The notes beneath the pieces are model-generated. The model worked only from the letters and a program-made list of their open reading frames with translations. It made no database searches and was not told the DNA's origin. This document shows positions 21,032 to 32,639 of a DNA stretch of 64,000 nt, one piece after another (position 1 is the stretch's first letter; every line of letters starts with the position of its first letter). This stretch comes from Ptychodera flava (taxonomy: Eukaryota; Hemichordata; Enteropneusta; Ptychoderidae), in NCBI RefSeq assembly GCF_041260155.1, contig NW_027248277.1, forward strand, positions 21,459,877 through 21,523,876. The letters are read 5' to 3'. Made by a program: the position numbers and the translations under genes.

Positions 21032-22566
21032 TGGTGCAATGTCTTATTTACAGCTCATAGGATCTGAATAAAATTCTGCACGTGAATTTTGTGTAGCAAC
21101 AATAAGAAGGCCATTTTTGTATATGTTTAGTTAAATCAATGTTTATATGCATGATTAATTACATTGACTAGATGTGAGGTATAAACAAACTGACTGTGTA
21201 AGGTCTGATCAATGGTTATTTCAACAGAGATCATAGCAACAAACTTGGCAGTTTTATTTCATTGATGTTGTTTATTTTATATCACATTTTGTTTAGTTAG
21301 ATATACATATCGAGAAATCCTAAACTAAGATATTGGACAGTGGTTACAGACAGCTGTTTAAATGTCAGGCAATTGCTAATTTGCATTTCAGGAGATTTGA
21401 AAACAGGGGTATATGTCAATGGTTGCAAAACCAACGTTACTGATGAAAATTTGTCAAATAGTACCCACAACAACAGATAAGTGAACTAAAGCTACTAGTA
21501 ATTGGATTTTAAAGATCTTTCCGAATCTTGCTTTTGTCTCTGAACTCTCTGCTCCCAATCACATGATTTTTGTTACTGTTGCAACAAAACATAGTTACAT
21601 ACGATTTTACATTCTCGGGAAAACTTACTTGAAAATTGACACATTATAACTAAATACGACATTGGAGCATTCATCGCGTTAAATTGGCAAAGACTTTACG
21701 ATACATGTAGATTTCTGTGGCGCTGATTGGCCAATGCGCCACCTTTACCATCACCCTGGCAGTGGGCAACCCAGAACCTACACAGCCTCTCGATGCAAGG
21801 AAAGTGACCAAAGAAAGAATAGTTACCTAATAAGTAATCGTTTATCATCGACAATTATAGTATTTTGCTACAAGGAAGTAATATAAAATTCGACAACAGG
21901 TTTTGTGAGTGCCCTCTTTCATCGATGCATATCAGCAAAATGTATTTCCCTTGCAGGATATGGTGTCGCTCAGTTGCTGGTATCTCCGATATTCTTTTAC
22001 TTGGAAACTAATAGAATGAAGAGAATGTAAACAGCAATATCAGTAACCAGCAAAGACTAGCCAAAAACAGGTAGTGCAAATATCTAGAGGTATAATTGTT
22101 ATGGACAGCACCGCGATCTATTTTTTGTATTTTCACCTTTTATGTTAAAATAAAGATATATACTATGGCATATGTACAACGTTTCATCGTTAATCATCGA
22201 CATCTCTCAGTTTTTGCTTTAACGAAGTGCTATCTTGTTTGAAAACTGTTTCAGTTGGTGTTGTCTATTATAGTACAAAGGTTTGTGATATGTCCGGAGT
22301 TACAATGGTATTGCCGATCACTGGGTGGCGTGTTAGGGCCAGCAATGCTGGTATTTTGATGTTGAATACGTGCAAGGTAGACTGGAGGCAGCGAGTAATA
22401 TAAATCTAAAATGCTATTTTATTCCATTATACACTATGCTACAGAACATATATAGGCTAATGACTAACTGGGCTGAGTTGGAGATTGACGAGTATATACG
22501 TGGCCTCATGAATAGTAATGACAGATCGTGAATAAATGACATCGCACTATGTCACACAGTTTGTAA
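20636..22566. other. Intergenic DNA with a (CTGT)n-headed repeat
   Basis: No gene seen. A perfect CTGT microsatellite at about 20,966-21,031 is followed by ATGTCTTATTTACAGCTCAT-type sequence that resembles the start of the repeat at 45,712 (ACAGCTCAT-AG/CAGATC-GAAT). The rest has no recognised feature. Confidence 0.5.
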
Positions 22567-25500
22567 TAGTCCGTGGGCTAGAGGGGTCTACGTGCCCCCC
22601 CCCACAGGATGACAAACCTGTATTTTTCAGAACCCTTGGGATCCCTAGAATACGAAATGGAATTTTAACAGAAAAATATAGGGACGCAATAGCTGTTATG
22701 GTCATGTTTGAAGGGTACCGCAAAATCGCGATTTTCCAAGCCAAATGCATTTTCGTCAAATCTGTCTTATTGTAAGTCATGTTCAGAGCTCATTTTTAAC
22801 ATAACCTCACTTGTTTGGTATCATTAGAAAGGGAATTTATTCGTCTTTAAGATGACATATTGCATTATGCAATATCTTCTACAGTTTTTGTCAAATATAA
22901 CCAAAACTTACCCCTTACCCCAAATTTAACATTGCAAATTACAGTAAACTCAAATTCTACCAATTCTTTAGCTAGGCATAATAAAAAATGCAATGCTTTG
23001 TCTGAAATCTGTTTTATTTGATACAGGGACATGTCAGAATATAAAATAGACTTTTAACAGAAAAAATATTGGGAATCTACAGCTGTAACAGTCATATTTT
23101 GAAGGGTACCGCAAAATCACAGTGTAGCAGATTTGCATGCATTTTTGTTAAAACTATCTTCCTATAAGTTATCTGCTGAGCTTGTTTTTGAATATAACCT
23201 GGCTTGTTAGGTATCATTAGAAAGATAATTTACTAATCTTCAGGATGACATATTGTAACATGCAATATCTTGTGTAGTTTTCATGATATATAACCAAAAC
23301 TAACTACCCATACCCCAAAGTTTACATTGAAAATTTCAGTCAAAGCTAAACCAAATTCTATAATTTTTTAGCTTGACACAAAAAATCTGGCCGTTTTTGC
23401 TATTAAATCTATTTTATTTGGTACAGAGACATGTCAGAAATATTAAATAGACCTTTAACAGAAAAAATATTGGGAATCTACAGCTGTAACAGTCATATTT
23501 TGAAGGGTACCGCAAAATCACAGTGTAGCAGATTTGCATGCATTTTTGTTAAAACTATCTTCCTATAAGTTATCTGCTGAGCTTGTTTTTGAATATAACC
23601 TGGCTTGTTAGGTATCATTAGAAAGATAATTCACTAATCTTCAGGATGACATATTGTAACATGCAATATCTTGTGTAGTTTTCATGATATATAACCAAAA
23701 CTTACCCCATACCCCAAAGTTTACATTGAAATTTCAGTCATAGCTAAAACAAATTCTGCAATTATGTTTAGCTTGACACAAAAAATCTGGCCGTTTTGCT
23801 ATTAAATCTATTTTATTTGGTACAGAGACATGTCAGAAATATGAAATAGACTTTTAACAGAAAAAATATTAGGAATCTACAGCTGTAACAGTCATATTTT
23901 GAAGGGTACAGCAAATCATAGTGTGTCAGATTTGCATGCATTTTTGTTAAATTTGTCTTCTTATAAGTTATCTGCTGAGCTTGTTTTTGAATATAACCTG
24001 GCTTGTTAGGTATCATTAGAAAGATAATTTACTAATCTTTAGAATGACATATTGTTACATGCAATATCTTCTATAGTTTTCATGATATATAACCAAAACT
24101 TACCCCATACCCCAAAGTTTACATTGAAAATTTCAGTCATAGCTAAAACCAAATTCTACATTTTTTTTAGCTTGACACAAAAAGTCTGGCCGTTTTTGCT
24201 ATTAAATCTATTTTATTTGGTACAGGAACATGTCAGAAATATGAAATAGACTTTTAACAGAAAGAATATTGGGATTATATGGCTGTAACAGGCATATTCT
24301 GTGGAGTACTGCAAAATCACAGCAGTGCAGACTCATATGTGTTTTTGTTAACTTTGTCCCATTGTAGGTCATCTGCTGCGCTTATTTTATTACATAACCA
24401 TGTTTATTTGGTACCATTGAAAAGCTAATTTACTACTATTTAAAATGACATATTGTTATATGCCATATCTTATATAGTTTTCATGGAATATGACGAAAAC
24501 TTACCCCATACCACAAAGTTTATATCGAAAATTACTTTCGTAACTATTGTCAAATTCTACCAATTTTCTAGCTAGACATTACAAATAAGGCAATGCTTTA
24601 TATGAAATCTTTTTATTTGGTACTGGGGAATGTCAGAAATAAGAAATAGACTTTTAACAGAAAATATATTGGGACTCTACAGCTGTAACAGTCATATTTT
24701 GAAGGGTCTCGCAAAATCACAGTATTGCCAACTCGCTTGCTTTTTTGTTAAATCTGTCTTCTTATAAGTCATCTGCTGAGCTTGATTTTTGATATAACCT
24801 GGCTTGTTAGGTATCAATAGAAAGATAATTTACTAGTTTTTAACATGACATATTGTAACATGCAATGTCTTGTTTAGGTTTCATGAAATAGGACCAAAGC
24901 TTACCCCATACCCCAAGGTTTACACAGCAAATTACTGCAAATCTGAAACTCTACCATTTTTTACAATTTATTAACTTCATATACCAAAGGCAATGCTTGT
25001 ATGCAATCTATGAAATCTGTGTTTTTGTTAAAAAAGTATGTTACAAATATGAAATTAACTTTTAACAGGAACATAATATGATTTTGTAGCCTTTTGGATC
25101 ATATTTGGAAGGGTACCCAGGTATCAGGGCAAATTTGCCGAAACACATACATTTGCAATATATGGGTTCCCCCTCCAAAAATGATCCAAATGGCTACTAA
25201 ATTGTATCAACTTCCCGTTAAAAGTTAATTTTATACTTGTGACATACTTTTGCAACAAATAAATCAGATTTTAAACAAGAATTGCCTTTAGTATTATTGG
25301 GTATGGGGTAAAGTTTGACCATATTCCAGGAAAACTATGAATGACATTGTATATTACAATATGTCATCTTAAAGAAGAATAAATTGCCCTACTAATGATA
25401 CCTCACAAGCCCGGTTTTGTCACAAAATAAGTTCAGCAGATGACTTATAAGAAGAAGAATTTAACAAAAAAGGTGCCAGTTTGCGGTACTGCGATTTTGC

Positions 25501-27723
25501 ATTTCCCTTCAAAATATGGCTGTTACAACTATACAGTCCAAATATTTTTTCTGTTAAAAGTCTATTTCACATTTCTGACATGACCCAGTACCATATACAA
25601 CAGATTTAATACCGAAACAGAGCTATTTTTATCATGTCTAGCTAAAAATTTACGGAATTTGATCACGTTATCTATGACAGTACTTTCAATATAAACCTTG
25701 GGGTATGGGGTACGTTTTGGTCATATTCCATGAAAACTATACAAGATATTGCCTGTTACAATATGTCATTGTAAAGACTATTTAATTACCTTTTCAATGA
25801 TACTAAACAAACCCGGTTATAATCAATAACAAGCTCAGACTAGTAAATGATCTTACTAATGATACCTAACAACTTACATTATATTCCATAAGAAGCTCAG
25901 CAGATGACTTAAAAGACGATAGATTCAACAAAAATGCACGCAAGTCAGGAATACTGAGATTTTGCTGTACCCTTCAAAATCTGACTGTTACAACTACATA
26001 ATTCCAATCTTTTTTCTGTTAAAAGTCTATTTTATATTTTTGACATGACCCATTACCGAATGAAATAGATTTCATACAAATAAATGCCGGAATTTATATG
26101 TCTAGGTAAAGAAAATGGTAGAATTTGATTTCAGCTATGACTGAAATTTTCAATGTAAATTTTGGGGTATGGGGTAAGTTTTGGTCATATTTCATGAAAA
26201 CTATACAAGATATTGCATGTTACAATATGTCATTCTAAAGATTAGTAAATTATCTTTCTAATGATACCTAACAAGCCAGGTTATATTCAAAAACAAGCTC
26301 AGCAGATAACTTATAAGAAGACAAATTTAACAAAAATGCATGCAAATCTGCTACACTGTGATTTTGCGGTACCCTTCAAAATATGACTGTTACAGCTGTA
26401 GATTCCCAATATTTTTTCTGTTAAAAGTCTATTTCATATTTCTGACATGTCCCTGTACCAAATAAAATAGATTTAATAGCAAAAACGGCCAGATTTTTTG
26501 TGTCAAGCTAAAAAAATGGTAGAATTTGGTTTTAGCTATGACTGAAATTTTCAATGTAAACTTTGGGGTATGGGGTAAGTTTTGGTTATATATCATAAAA
26601 ACTACACAAGATATTGCATGTTACAATATGTCATCCTAAAGATTAGTGAATTATCTTTCTAATGATACCTAACAAGCCAGGTTATATTCAAAAACAAGCT
26701 CAGCAGATAACTTATAGGAAGACAGTTTTAACAAAAATGCATGCAAATCTGCTACACTGTGATTTTGCGGTACCCTTCAAAATATGACTGTTACAGCTGT
26801 AGATTCCCAATATTTTTTCTGTTAAAGGTCTATTTAATATTTCTGACATGTCCCTGTACCAAATAAAATAGATTTAATAGCAAAAACGGCCAGATTTTTT
26901 GTGTCAAGCTAAAAAAATTGTAGAATTTGGTTTTAGCTTTGACTGAAATTTTCAATGTAAACTTTAGGGTATGGGGTAAGTTTTGGTTATATATCATGAA
27001 AACTACACAAGATATTGCATGTTACAATATGTCATCTAAAGATTAGTAAATTATCTTTCTAATGATACCTAACAAGCCAGGTTATATTCAAAAACAAGCT
27101 CAGCAGATAACTTATAGGAAGATAGTTTTAACAAAAATGCATGCAAATCTGCAACACTGTTATTTTGCGGTACCCTTCAAAATATGACTGTTACAGCTGT
27201 AGATTCCCAATATTTTTTCTGTTAAAAGTCTATTTGATATTTCTGACATGTCCCTGTATCAAATAAAACAGATTTCAGACAAAGCATTGCATTTTTTATT
27301 ATGCCTAGCTAAAAAATTGGTAGAATTTGAGTTTTACTGTAATTTGCAATGTTAAATTTTGGGGTAAGGGTAAGTTTTGGTTATATTTGACAAAAACTGT
27401 AGAAGATATTGCATAATGCAATATGTCATCTTAAAGACGAATAAATTCCCTTTCTAATGATACCAAACAAGTGAGGTTATGTTAAAAAATGAGCTCTGAA
27501 CATGACTTACAATAAGACAGATTTGACGAAAATGCATTTGGCTTGGAAAATCGTGATTTTGCGGTACCCTTCAAAACATGACCATAACAGCTATTGCGTC
27601 CCTATATTTTTTCTGTTAAAATTCCATTTCGTATTCTAGGGATCCAAGGGTTCTGAAAAATACAGGTTTGTTATCCTGTGGGGGGGGGGGGGTGCACGTA
27701 GACCCCCTCTAGCCCACGGACTA
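22567..27723. mobile_element. 5.2-kb foldback element made of about 400-bp units
   Basis: The ends are TAGTCCGTGGGCTAGAGG and its inverted match CCTCTAGCCCACGGACTA, flanked by TAA on both sides (22,564-22,566 and 27,724-27,726). C-rich and G-rich runs follow the ends (22,597 and 27,680). Each arm is about 2.5 kb and holds around six tandem units of about 400 bp, with landmarks AAGGGTACCGCAAAATC, GCTGTAACAGTCATATTTTG, ATAACCTGGCTTGTTAGGTA, and CCATACCCCAAAGTTTACAT. The second arm carries the same units inverted. The turn lies near 25,140. Inner units match across arms almost exactly in places (for example 23,460-23,700 against 26,640-26,880). No transposase was found, so it must be mobilised in trans. 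Confidence 0.88.
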
Positions 27724-28209
27724 TAAAGATAAATTTCGGAAGGCGGAATGATCAACACGTAGATGACTGCTTCAAATATTTGCAATAAATTGTTTCACCA
27801 CCTTTTCCACAACCACTACCCGAAATGCCGTTGAAGAATGAATGCATAAGTACAAGCTTTGCTGTAATATCACAGACATGCCGCAATAAATACTACGAAA
27901 TGAACGACATGGGTAAAAATTGTCACTTATCCTTTGCCATATACCTGAAACATAATGTTCATTACAAAACATGTTAAGTAAATATTGACCAAGCATCAGA
28001 TTTTCTTCAAGGTTAATCATACTGACACACTTACGTCAAAAATTAAGGGGAGAAGGACACATCTTCTGAATTTCTAACGCCTAATTTGCAATATCAAGAT
28101 CACAAGAAATGAAAACAGTGTGCCTTGGGGTCAACACTTACTATCCACGTTGCCTTAGGATCACACCTTTATATTCAAGAACGAAGATACGTTAAATACG
28201 ACTAGTTTT
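27724..28209. other. Intergenic DNA, no gene seen
   Basis: Only a short minus-strand open frame (27,772-28,020) without recognisable motifs. Confidence 0.35.
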
Positions 28210-28297
28210 CAATAGGGTTCGAACCCACCACGTACGGTATCAGTCGCCTAGCGGAAAGGCAGCAGACAGAACCGCTCGGCTAAATCTCCACTCCCAA
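28210..28297 (-). mobile_element. tRNA-derived SINE head
   Basis: On the minus strand, GATTTAGCCGAGCGGTT fits an RNA polymerase III A box and GGTGGGTTCGAACCC fits a B box, about 50 bases apart. An extra-arm-like stretch lies between, as in leucine or serine tRNAs. The acceptor stem does not pair well and there is no clean tRNA 3' end. A SINE promoter is therefore more likely than a working tRNA gene. Confidence 0.55.
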
Positions 28298-28394
28298 AAA
28301 AGAGTGGTTCAATAGCCGGCTAAGTTGTTACATTTTCTGACTGCGACCGCTCCACACGCTGTAGAGTTCGTGAAGCACTCACACACGTACACTC

Positions 28395-28854
28395 ACTATA
28401 CAATGTGCCCTCCCGGTTATCACCATAATGGCTTTATGGCAACCTCTGAACTTGGGCACAGAGAGTAGGTTACACATTGTTGAGGATTGAAATATGGACT
28501 CACCAGAGTGCTCTAAGGGCAACACGTACCATGAGCGAAGCATAGTGCCAACAGTGAACGCCCCTTATATTACGCAAGAGGCTGCCAAACAATCTCAGAG
28601 TGCTCTAACTACTATTAAAGCAGTGAGCGAAATACACAAAACGTATACTATCTGCCCTCCCGGTTATCACCATAATGGCTTTATGGCAATCTCTGAACTT
28701 GGGCACAGATAAAGTTTGGAAGCGAAGCAATGAATACAACGCTATAACTGGACGAACGAGTAGTTTCGGGGACAATCTGTCCACCAGCAGAACGTAAATT
28801 GTATAAGAGTAAAGTGTAGGATTCGGTATAAACCTTTTCCAAACTTAAGATCGT

Positions 28855-28897
<43 letters not shown>

Positions 28898-29250
28898 TAT
28901 ATATGAACCATGAACTGTACTCTCTGTGCCCAAGTTCAGAGGTTGCCATAAAGCCATTCTGGTGATAACCGGGAGGGCACATTGTATACATTTTGTGTAT
29001 TTCGCTCACTGCTTTAATAGCAGTTAAAGCACTCTGAGATTGTTGGGCAGCCTCTTGCGTAATATAAGGGGCGTTCACTGTTGGCACTGTGCTTCGCTCA
29101 TGGTATGTATTGCTGTTAGAGAACTCTGGTGAGTCCATATTTTCAATCCTCAACAACAATGTGTAACCGTACTCTCTGTGCCCAAGTTCAGAGGTTGCCA
29201 TAAAGCCATTATGGTGATAACCGGGAGGGCACATTGTATACATTTTGTGT
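28395..29250. repeat. Inverted duplication of a coding-like module
   Basis: A module of about 310 bp appears in plus orientation at 28,395-28,712 and inverted at 28,915-29,250, separated by a (TA)n spacer. In the minus copy the frame is open and reads MCPPGYHHNGFMATSELGH, then TVPTVNAPYITQEAAQQSQ, then SALTAIKAVSEIHKMYTMCP; the CPPGYH block occurs at both ends of each arm. The plus copy also keeps much of this frame. Codon-level similarity between copies suggests a protein-derived sequence, perhaps the C-terminal exon of a gene or element. I do not recognise the protein. Confidence 0.6.
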
Positions 29251-29265
29251 ATATATAATATATAT

Positions 29266-29310
<45 letters not shown>

Positions 29311-29312
29311 CA
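28857..29312. repeat. (TA)n microsatellites flanking the inverted arm
   Basis: TA runs occur at about 28,857-28,904 and, interrupted, at 29,250-29,310. Open frames of alternating Tyr-Ile across them are artefacts. Confidence 0.85.
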
Positions 29313-29477
29313 TAGAAAGCACATGAAGGTATCCCTCTATTCATAGTGTCTATTCAACAAAAAAAATTTTCTAAGTCCAAAGCTAATTTGACGAGAATAA
29401 TTAATGCAGTATTATTAACAACAAGACAGAAAAAACTGAACATAAAATATGGCAATACAAATACGTGAAAAACTCAC

Positions 29478-29780
29478 CAAGGGTAGGTCTGATTCTGTAA
29501 ACCTGATTGGCCCATACTCCACCTTTACCATCACCTGCACAGTTAGTAGACCGTCCATACTTATGACTGGTGCTCTCAGCATCCGCACTAGATGCGCACC
29601 ACCCGCCGTCCTGCACCGCAAATGTGGTGAATCCACGTGACAGTGCAGCTTCTTTGCATTTCCTGATGGCATCGTTTCTTGATTTGTAGAACCCATCTAG
29701 TCTGTAATCCCGTCCCTCCAATGACGATATTGCTCTATTTGCGGTGTCTCTCCAACATCCGAGATTGAACAAGTCCGAAG
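29478..29780 (-). CDS. Four-Cys domain exon, copy 1 (101 codons, phase 1-1)
   Basis: The last exon in transcript order of a four-copy array. The frame reads LGCWRDTANRAISSLEGRDY, then RLDG, AIRKC, FAVQDGGWCASS, NCAGDGKGG and WANQVYRI, with four cysteines that could form two disulphides. The exon is bounded by a pyrimidine tract plus AAATTAG acceptor and by a GTGAGT donor. Both splice sites are phase 1 and the length is 303, so it can be spliced in or out without changing frame. An ATG lies upstream (29,823) in the tract but is probably intronic. The domain recalls secreted or matrix proteins of cnidarians and deuterostomes; I cannot name the family with certainty. The exon joining downstream was not found. 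Confidence 0.65.
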
Positions 29781-30069
29781 CTAATTTAATGAGAATAATG
29801 AAAGAAGCAATATTATTAACCATCGAGAGTGTATTTGTTAGTGAAACCCTTCGTTTAACCCAGAGGATGGTTACCTTATGTAGTATTTTTCACGTTAAAT
29901 GTGTTTGATAACCAGTAATGTGATAACATTTTTGGTAATATTATTAAACGTCTAGCAACTTTGTTTTCTGAGAATGTTAATTGATGGAAAGACGAATAAA
30001 AGCACCCCAGTCGGTTCAAATGCACGTTTTACAACCTTTTAGCAATAAGTAGAAAGCCACAATACTCAC

Positions 30070-30371
30070 GAGGGGCATTTATTATTCATAAACTTGATTT
30101 GCCCATGCGCCACCTTCGCCATCTACTGCGCAGTTGTCAGTTGGTCCGTATTTCTTGTAGGTGTCTTGCGCAATAACACTGGATGCACACCACCCGCCGT
30201 CCTGCATTGCTAATGTTTTGAACCCACGTGACAGTGCAGCTTCTTTGCACTTTCTGATGGCGTCGCTTCTTGATTGGTAGAACCCATCAAGTCTGTAATC
30301 CCGTCCCTCCAATGACGATATTGCTCTATTTACGGTATCTCTCCAACATCCGAGATTTTCTAAGCCTGATG
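30070..30371 (-). pseudogene. Four-Cys domain exon, copy 2, frame-shifted near its end
   Basis: Same architecture as its neighbours (GCWRDTVNRAISSLEG, QDGGWCASS, WANQVY) with intact acceptor (AAATTAG) and GTGAGT donor. Close to the 3' end, where the other copies read VYRI, it reads VYE and then stop. The exon is 302 rather than 303 bases, so one base has been lost. Splicing it into a transcript would end the protein there. It may be a decayed cassette or a terminating alternative. Confidence 0.65.
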
Positions 30372-30699
30372 CTAATTTATAGAGAATAATGAACGAAAGA
30401 ATACTGTTAACCATCGAATGACAAGCCGATCGACAAGAGATACATTAAATGTGAGAGTGTGATTGTTGGGGAAACTCGTCGTAAAACCTTGATGGAGGTT
30501 ACTTCTTGTAGCATTTCTCACGTTAAATGTGTTTGACAATCCAGTGCTGTGTTAACAATTTTGGCTATGTTATTAAACGTCGGGCAGTTTTGTTTTCTGA
30601 GAATGTTCATCGATGAAAAGACGGAAAGTAGCAGCCAAGTCGGATAAATGCAGGTTTTTCAACCTTTTAACAATAATGGGTAAAGGCCACAATACTCAC

Positions 30700-31002
30700 G
30701 AGGGGCATTTTTTATTCTATAAACTTGATTTGCCCATGGGCCGCCTTTGCCATCTCCTGCGCAGTTGTCAGCTTGTCCGTATTTCTTGTAGGTGTCTTGA
30801 GCAATAACACTGGATGCACACCACCCACCATCCTGCACCGCAAATGTGCTGAAGCCACGTGTCAGTGCAGCTCGTTTGCATTTCATGATGGCATTGTTTC
30901 GTGATTTGTATAACCCATCTAGTCTATAATCATGTCCCTCCAATGACGATATTGCTCTATTTGCGGTGTCTCTCCAACATCCGAGATTTTGTAAATCCGA
31001 AG
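30700..31002 (-). CDS. Four-Cys domain exon, copy 3 (101 codons, phase 1-1)
   Basis: An intact 303-base exon with LGCWRDTANRAISSLEGHDY, YKSRNNAIMKC, FAVQDGGWCASS, NCAGDGKGG and WANQVYRIKNAP, bounded by TTAG acceptor and GTGAGT donor. It is nearest to copy 4. The upstream flank is interrupted by a TTAA-flanked MITE 36 bases beyond the acceptor, which also removes the upstream ATG seen in other copies. The exon itself and its splice sites are untouched, although the branch-point region is altered, which could lower inclusion. Confidence 0.65.
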
Positions 31003-31041
31003 CTAATTTAATGAGAATAATGAAAGAAGCAATATTATTAA

Positions 31042-31535
31042 AGCCCCAATAGCTGCGAATATGAAATAAACCAATCTAAATATATCCTCAGTTTATCAAG
31101 ACTTTTCTTTGAATAAAACCCATAAAGACTGAAAAAGTGTATGTTGAAAGTGGCCAGTAAATTCAAACATTTTAACATTATTTCAGATTTCCCACCATTT
31201 TCAAAACTAATCATGTGACAGACAAAATAAAGAGCAAACCTCTAAAATGTTGGCCACCATGAGTTGTGCATTCAAGTAAATTTCATCATGCTTGTTCTGA
31301 TATGATCACGATGTGTATGTGCAGGAATACTGTTGTGTACGTCTCCGTGGGGCTCCATTTTACGAATGCGGCACCCTGCTTATTATTTAACCTTTTAAAA
31401 CGCGTAGGCATTGTCCAAATCAGCGAGCAGTGATAAATCTATACACGTCATTCATTGTACATATTTGCACGAACCAACTTTGGTTTAAAAATAAAACCAT
31501 GATAATAATGCATAAAATTTGCAGCTATCGAGTCT
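31042..31535. mobile_element. piggyBac-like MITE, TTAA target duplication
   Basis: About 494 bp with TTAA at both edges (31,038-31,041 and 31,536-31,539). Removing it restores the ATATTATTAACCATCGA junction present before the other exon copies, which proves the insertion. The ends are imperfect inverted repeats sharing ATAGCTGC and an AATxT extension (left AGCCCCAATAGCTGC, right AGACTCGATAGCTGC when complemented). It has no coding capacity, so it is a non-autonomous piggyBac-type element. Confidence 0.85.
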
Positions 31536-31830
31536 TTAACCATCGAAGGACAAGCTTAACAACAAGAGATGTATTAAATGTGAGAGTGTATTTGTTAGTG
31601 GAACTCTTCGTTGACCGTAGAGAGAGGTTTCCTCTTGTAGTATTTTTCACGTTAAATGTGTTTGATAACCGGTAATAGTATAACATTTTTGGTTACATTA
31701 TGAAACGTCAGGAAACTTTGTTTTCAGAGAATGTAAAATTATGAAAAGGCAGGTAAAAGCAGCCGGTTAAAATGCAGGTTTTATAACATTTTCACAATCA
31801 CATAGTATGGGTAAAATCCACAATACTCAC

Positions 31831-32133
31831 GAGGGGCATCTTTTATTCTATAAACTTGATTTGCCCATGGGCCGCCTTTGCCATCTCCTGCGCAGTTGTC
31901 AGCTTGTCCGTATTTCTTATAGGTGTCTTCAGCAATAACACTGGATGCACACCATCCGCCGTCCTGCACCGCAAATATGGAGAATCCACGTGACAGTGCA
32001 GCTTCTTTGCACTTCCTGATGGCATCGTTTCTTGATTTGTAGAACCCATCAAGTCTATAATCATGTCCCTCCAATGACGATATTGCTCTATTTGCGGTGT
32101 CTCTCCAACATCCGAGGTTTTCTAAATCAGTAG
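31831..32133 (-). CDS. Four-Cys domain exon, copy 4 (101 codons, phase 1-1)
   Basis: The first exon of the array in transcript order. An intact frame with LGCWRDTANRAISSLEGHDY, YKSRNDAIRKCKEAALSRGF, FAVQDGGWCASS, NCAGDGKGG and WANQVYRIKDAP, a GTAG acceptor after a pyrimidine tract, and a GTGAGT donor. Spacing to copy 3 is 1,131 bases, which drops to about 633 once the MITE is discounted, matching the other spacings (592 and 630). An in-frame ATG (32,176) precedes a hydrophobic stretch that could mimic a signal peptide, but the acceptor makes an internal exon more likely. A further flank-only repeat reaches about 32,640. Confidence 0.65.
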
Positions 32134-32639
32134 CTACTTTATTGAGAATAATGAAAGAAGCAATATGATTAACCATCGAAGGACAAGGCGATTAACTAGA
32201 GAGAAATTTTGAGTATTGCATTTTTGACGAAATTCTATGTTGACCCCCGACTTATGGGGGAGTTTATATTTTTCTTCACTTCTCAGGAACACAACTGGAA
32301 ATCGTTTTGGACAATTGGATCGTTCAATTGATCAAATTTATCAAAAGTGTTAGGTGCAATGTAGCTGAAAGTTGCAACTTTATAAATTATTTACTCATGA
32401 AAACAAGTGCATTACAAAAAGAAAGTGGATAGGCTTAAATTTGCTGACTAAACCAACACTAATACACCATCCAGTTTTTCCAAAAACGTGTTTGACTACC
32501 GTCACTATGTTAACATTTTGACTATTAAATGTCGATTTTGTTTTCTGTGAATGTGAAATGATGTAGAGACGGATAACGTCTTCCTAATCGGTTTGCAATG
32601 CAAGTATTTACAACTGTTCAACGATAATGAGTGAAGGCC

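Noticed and set aside
28210-28297. Functional leucine or serine tRNA gene
   Set aside because: A and B boxes are good but acceptor-stem pairing is poor, so a SINE head is more likely.
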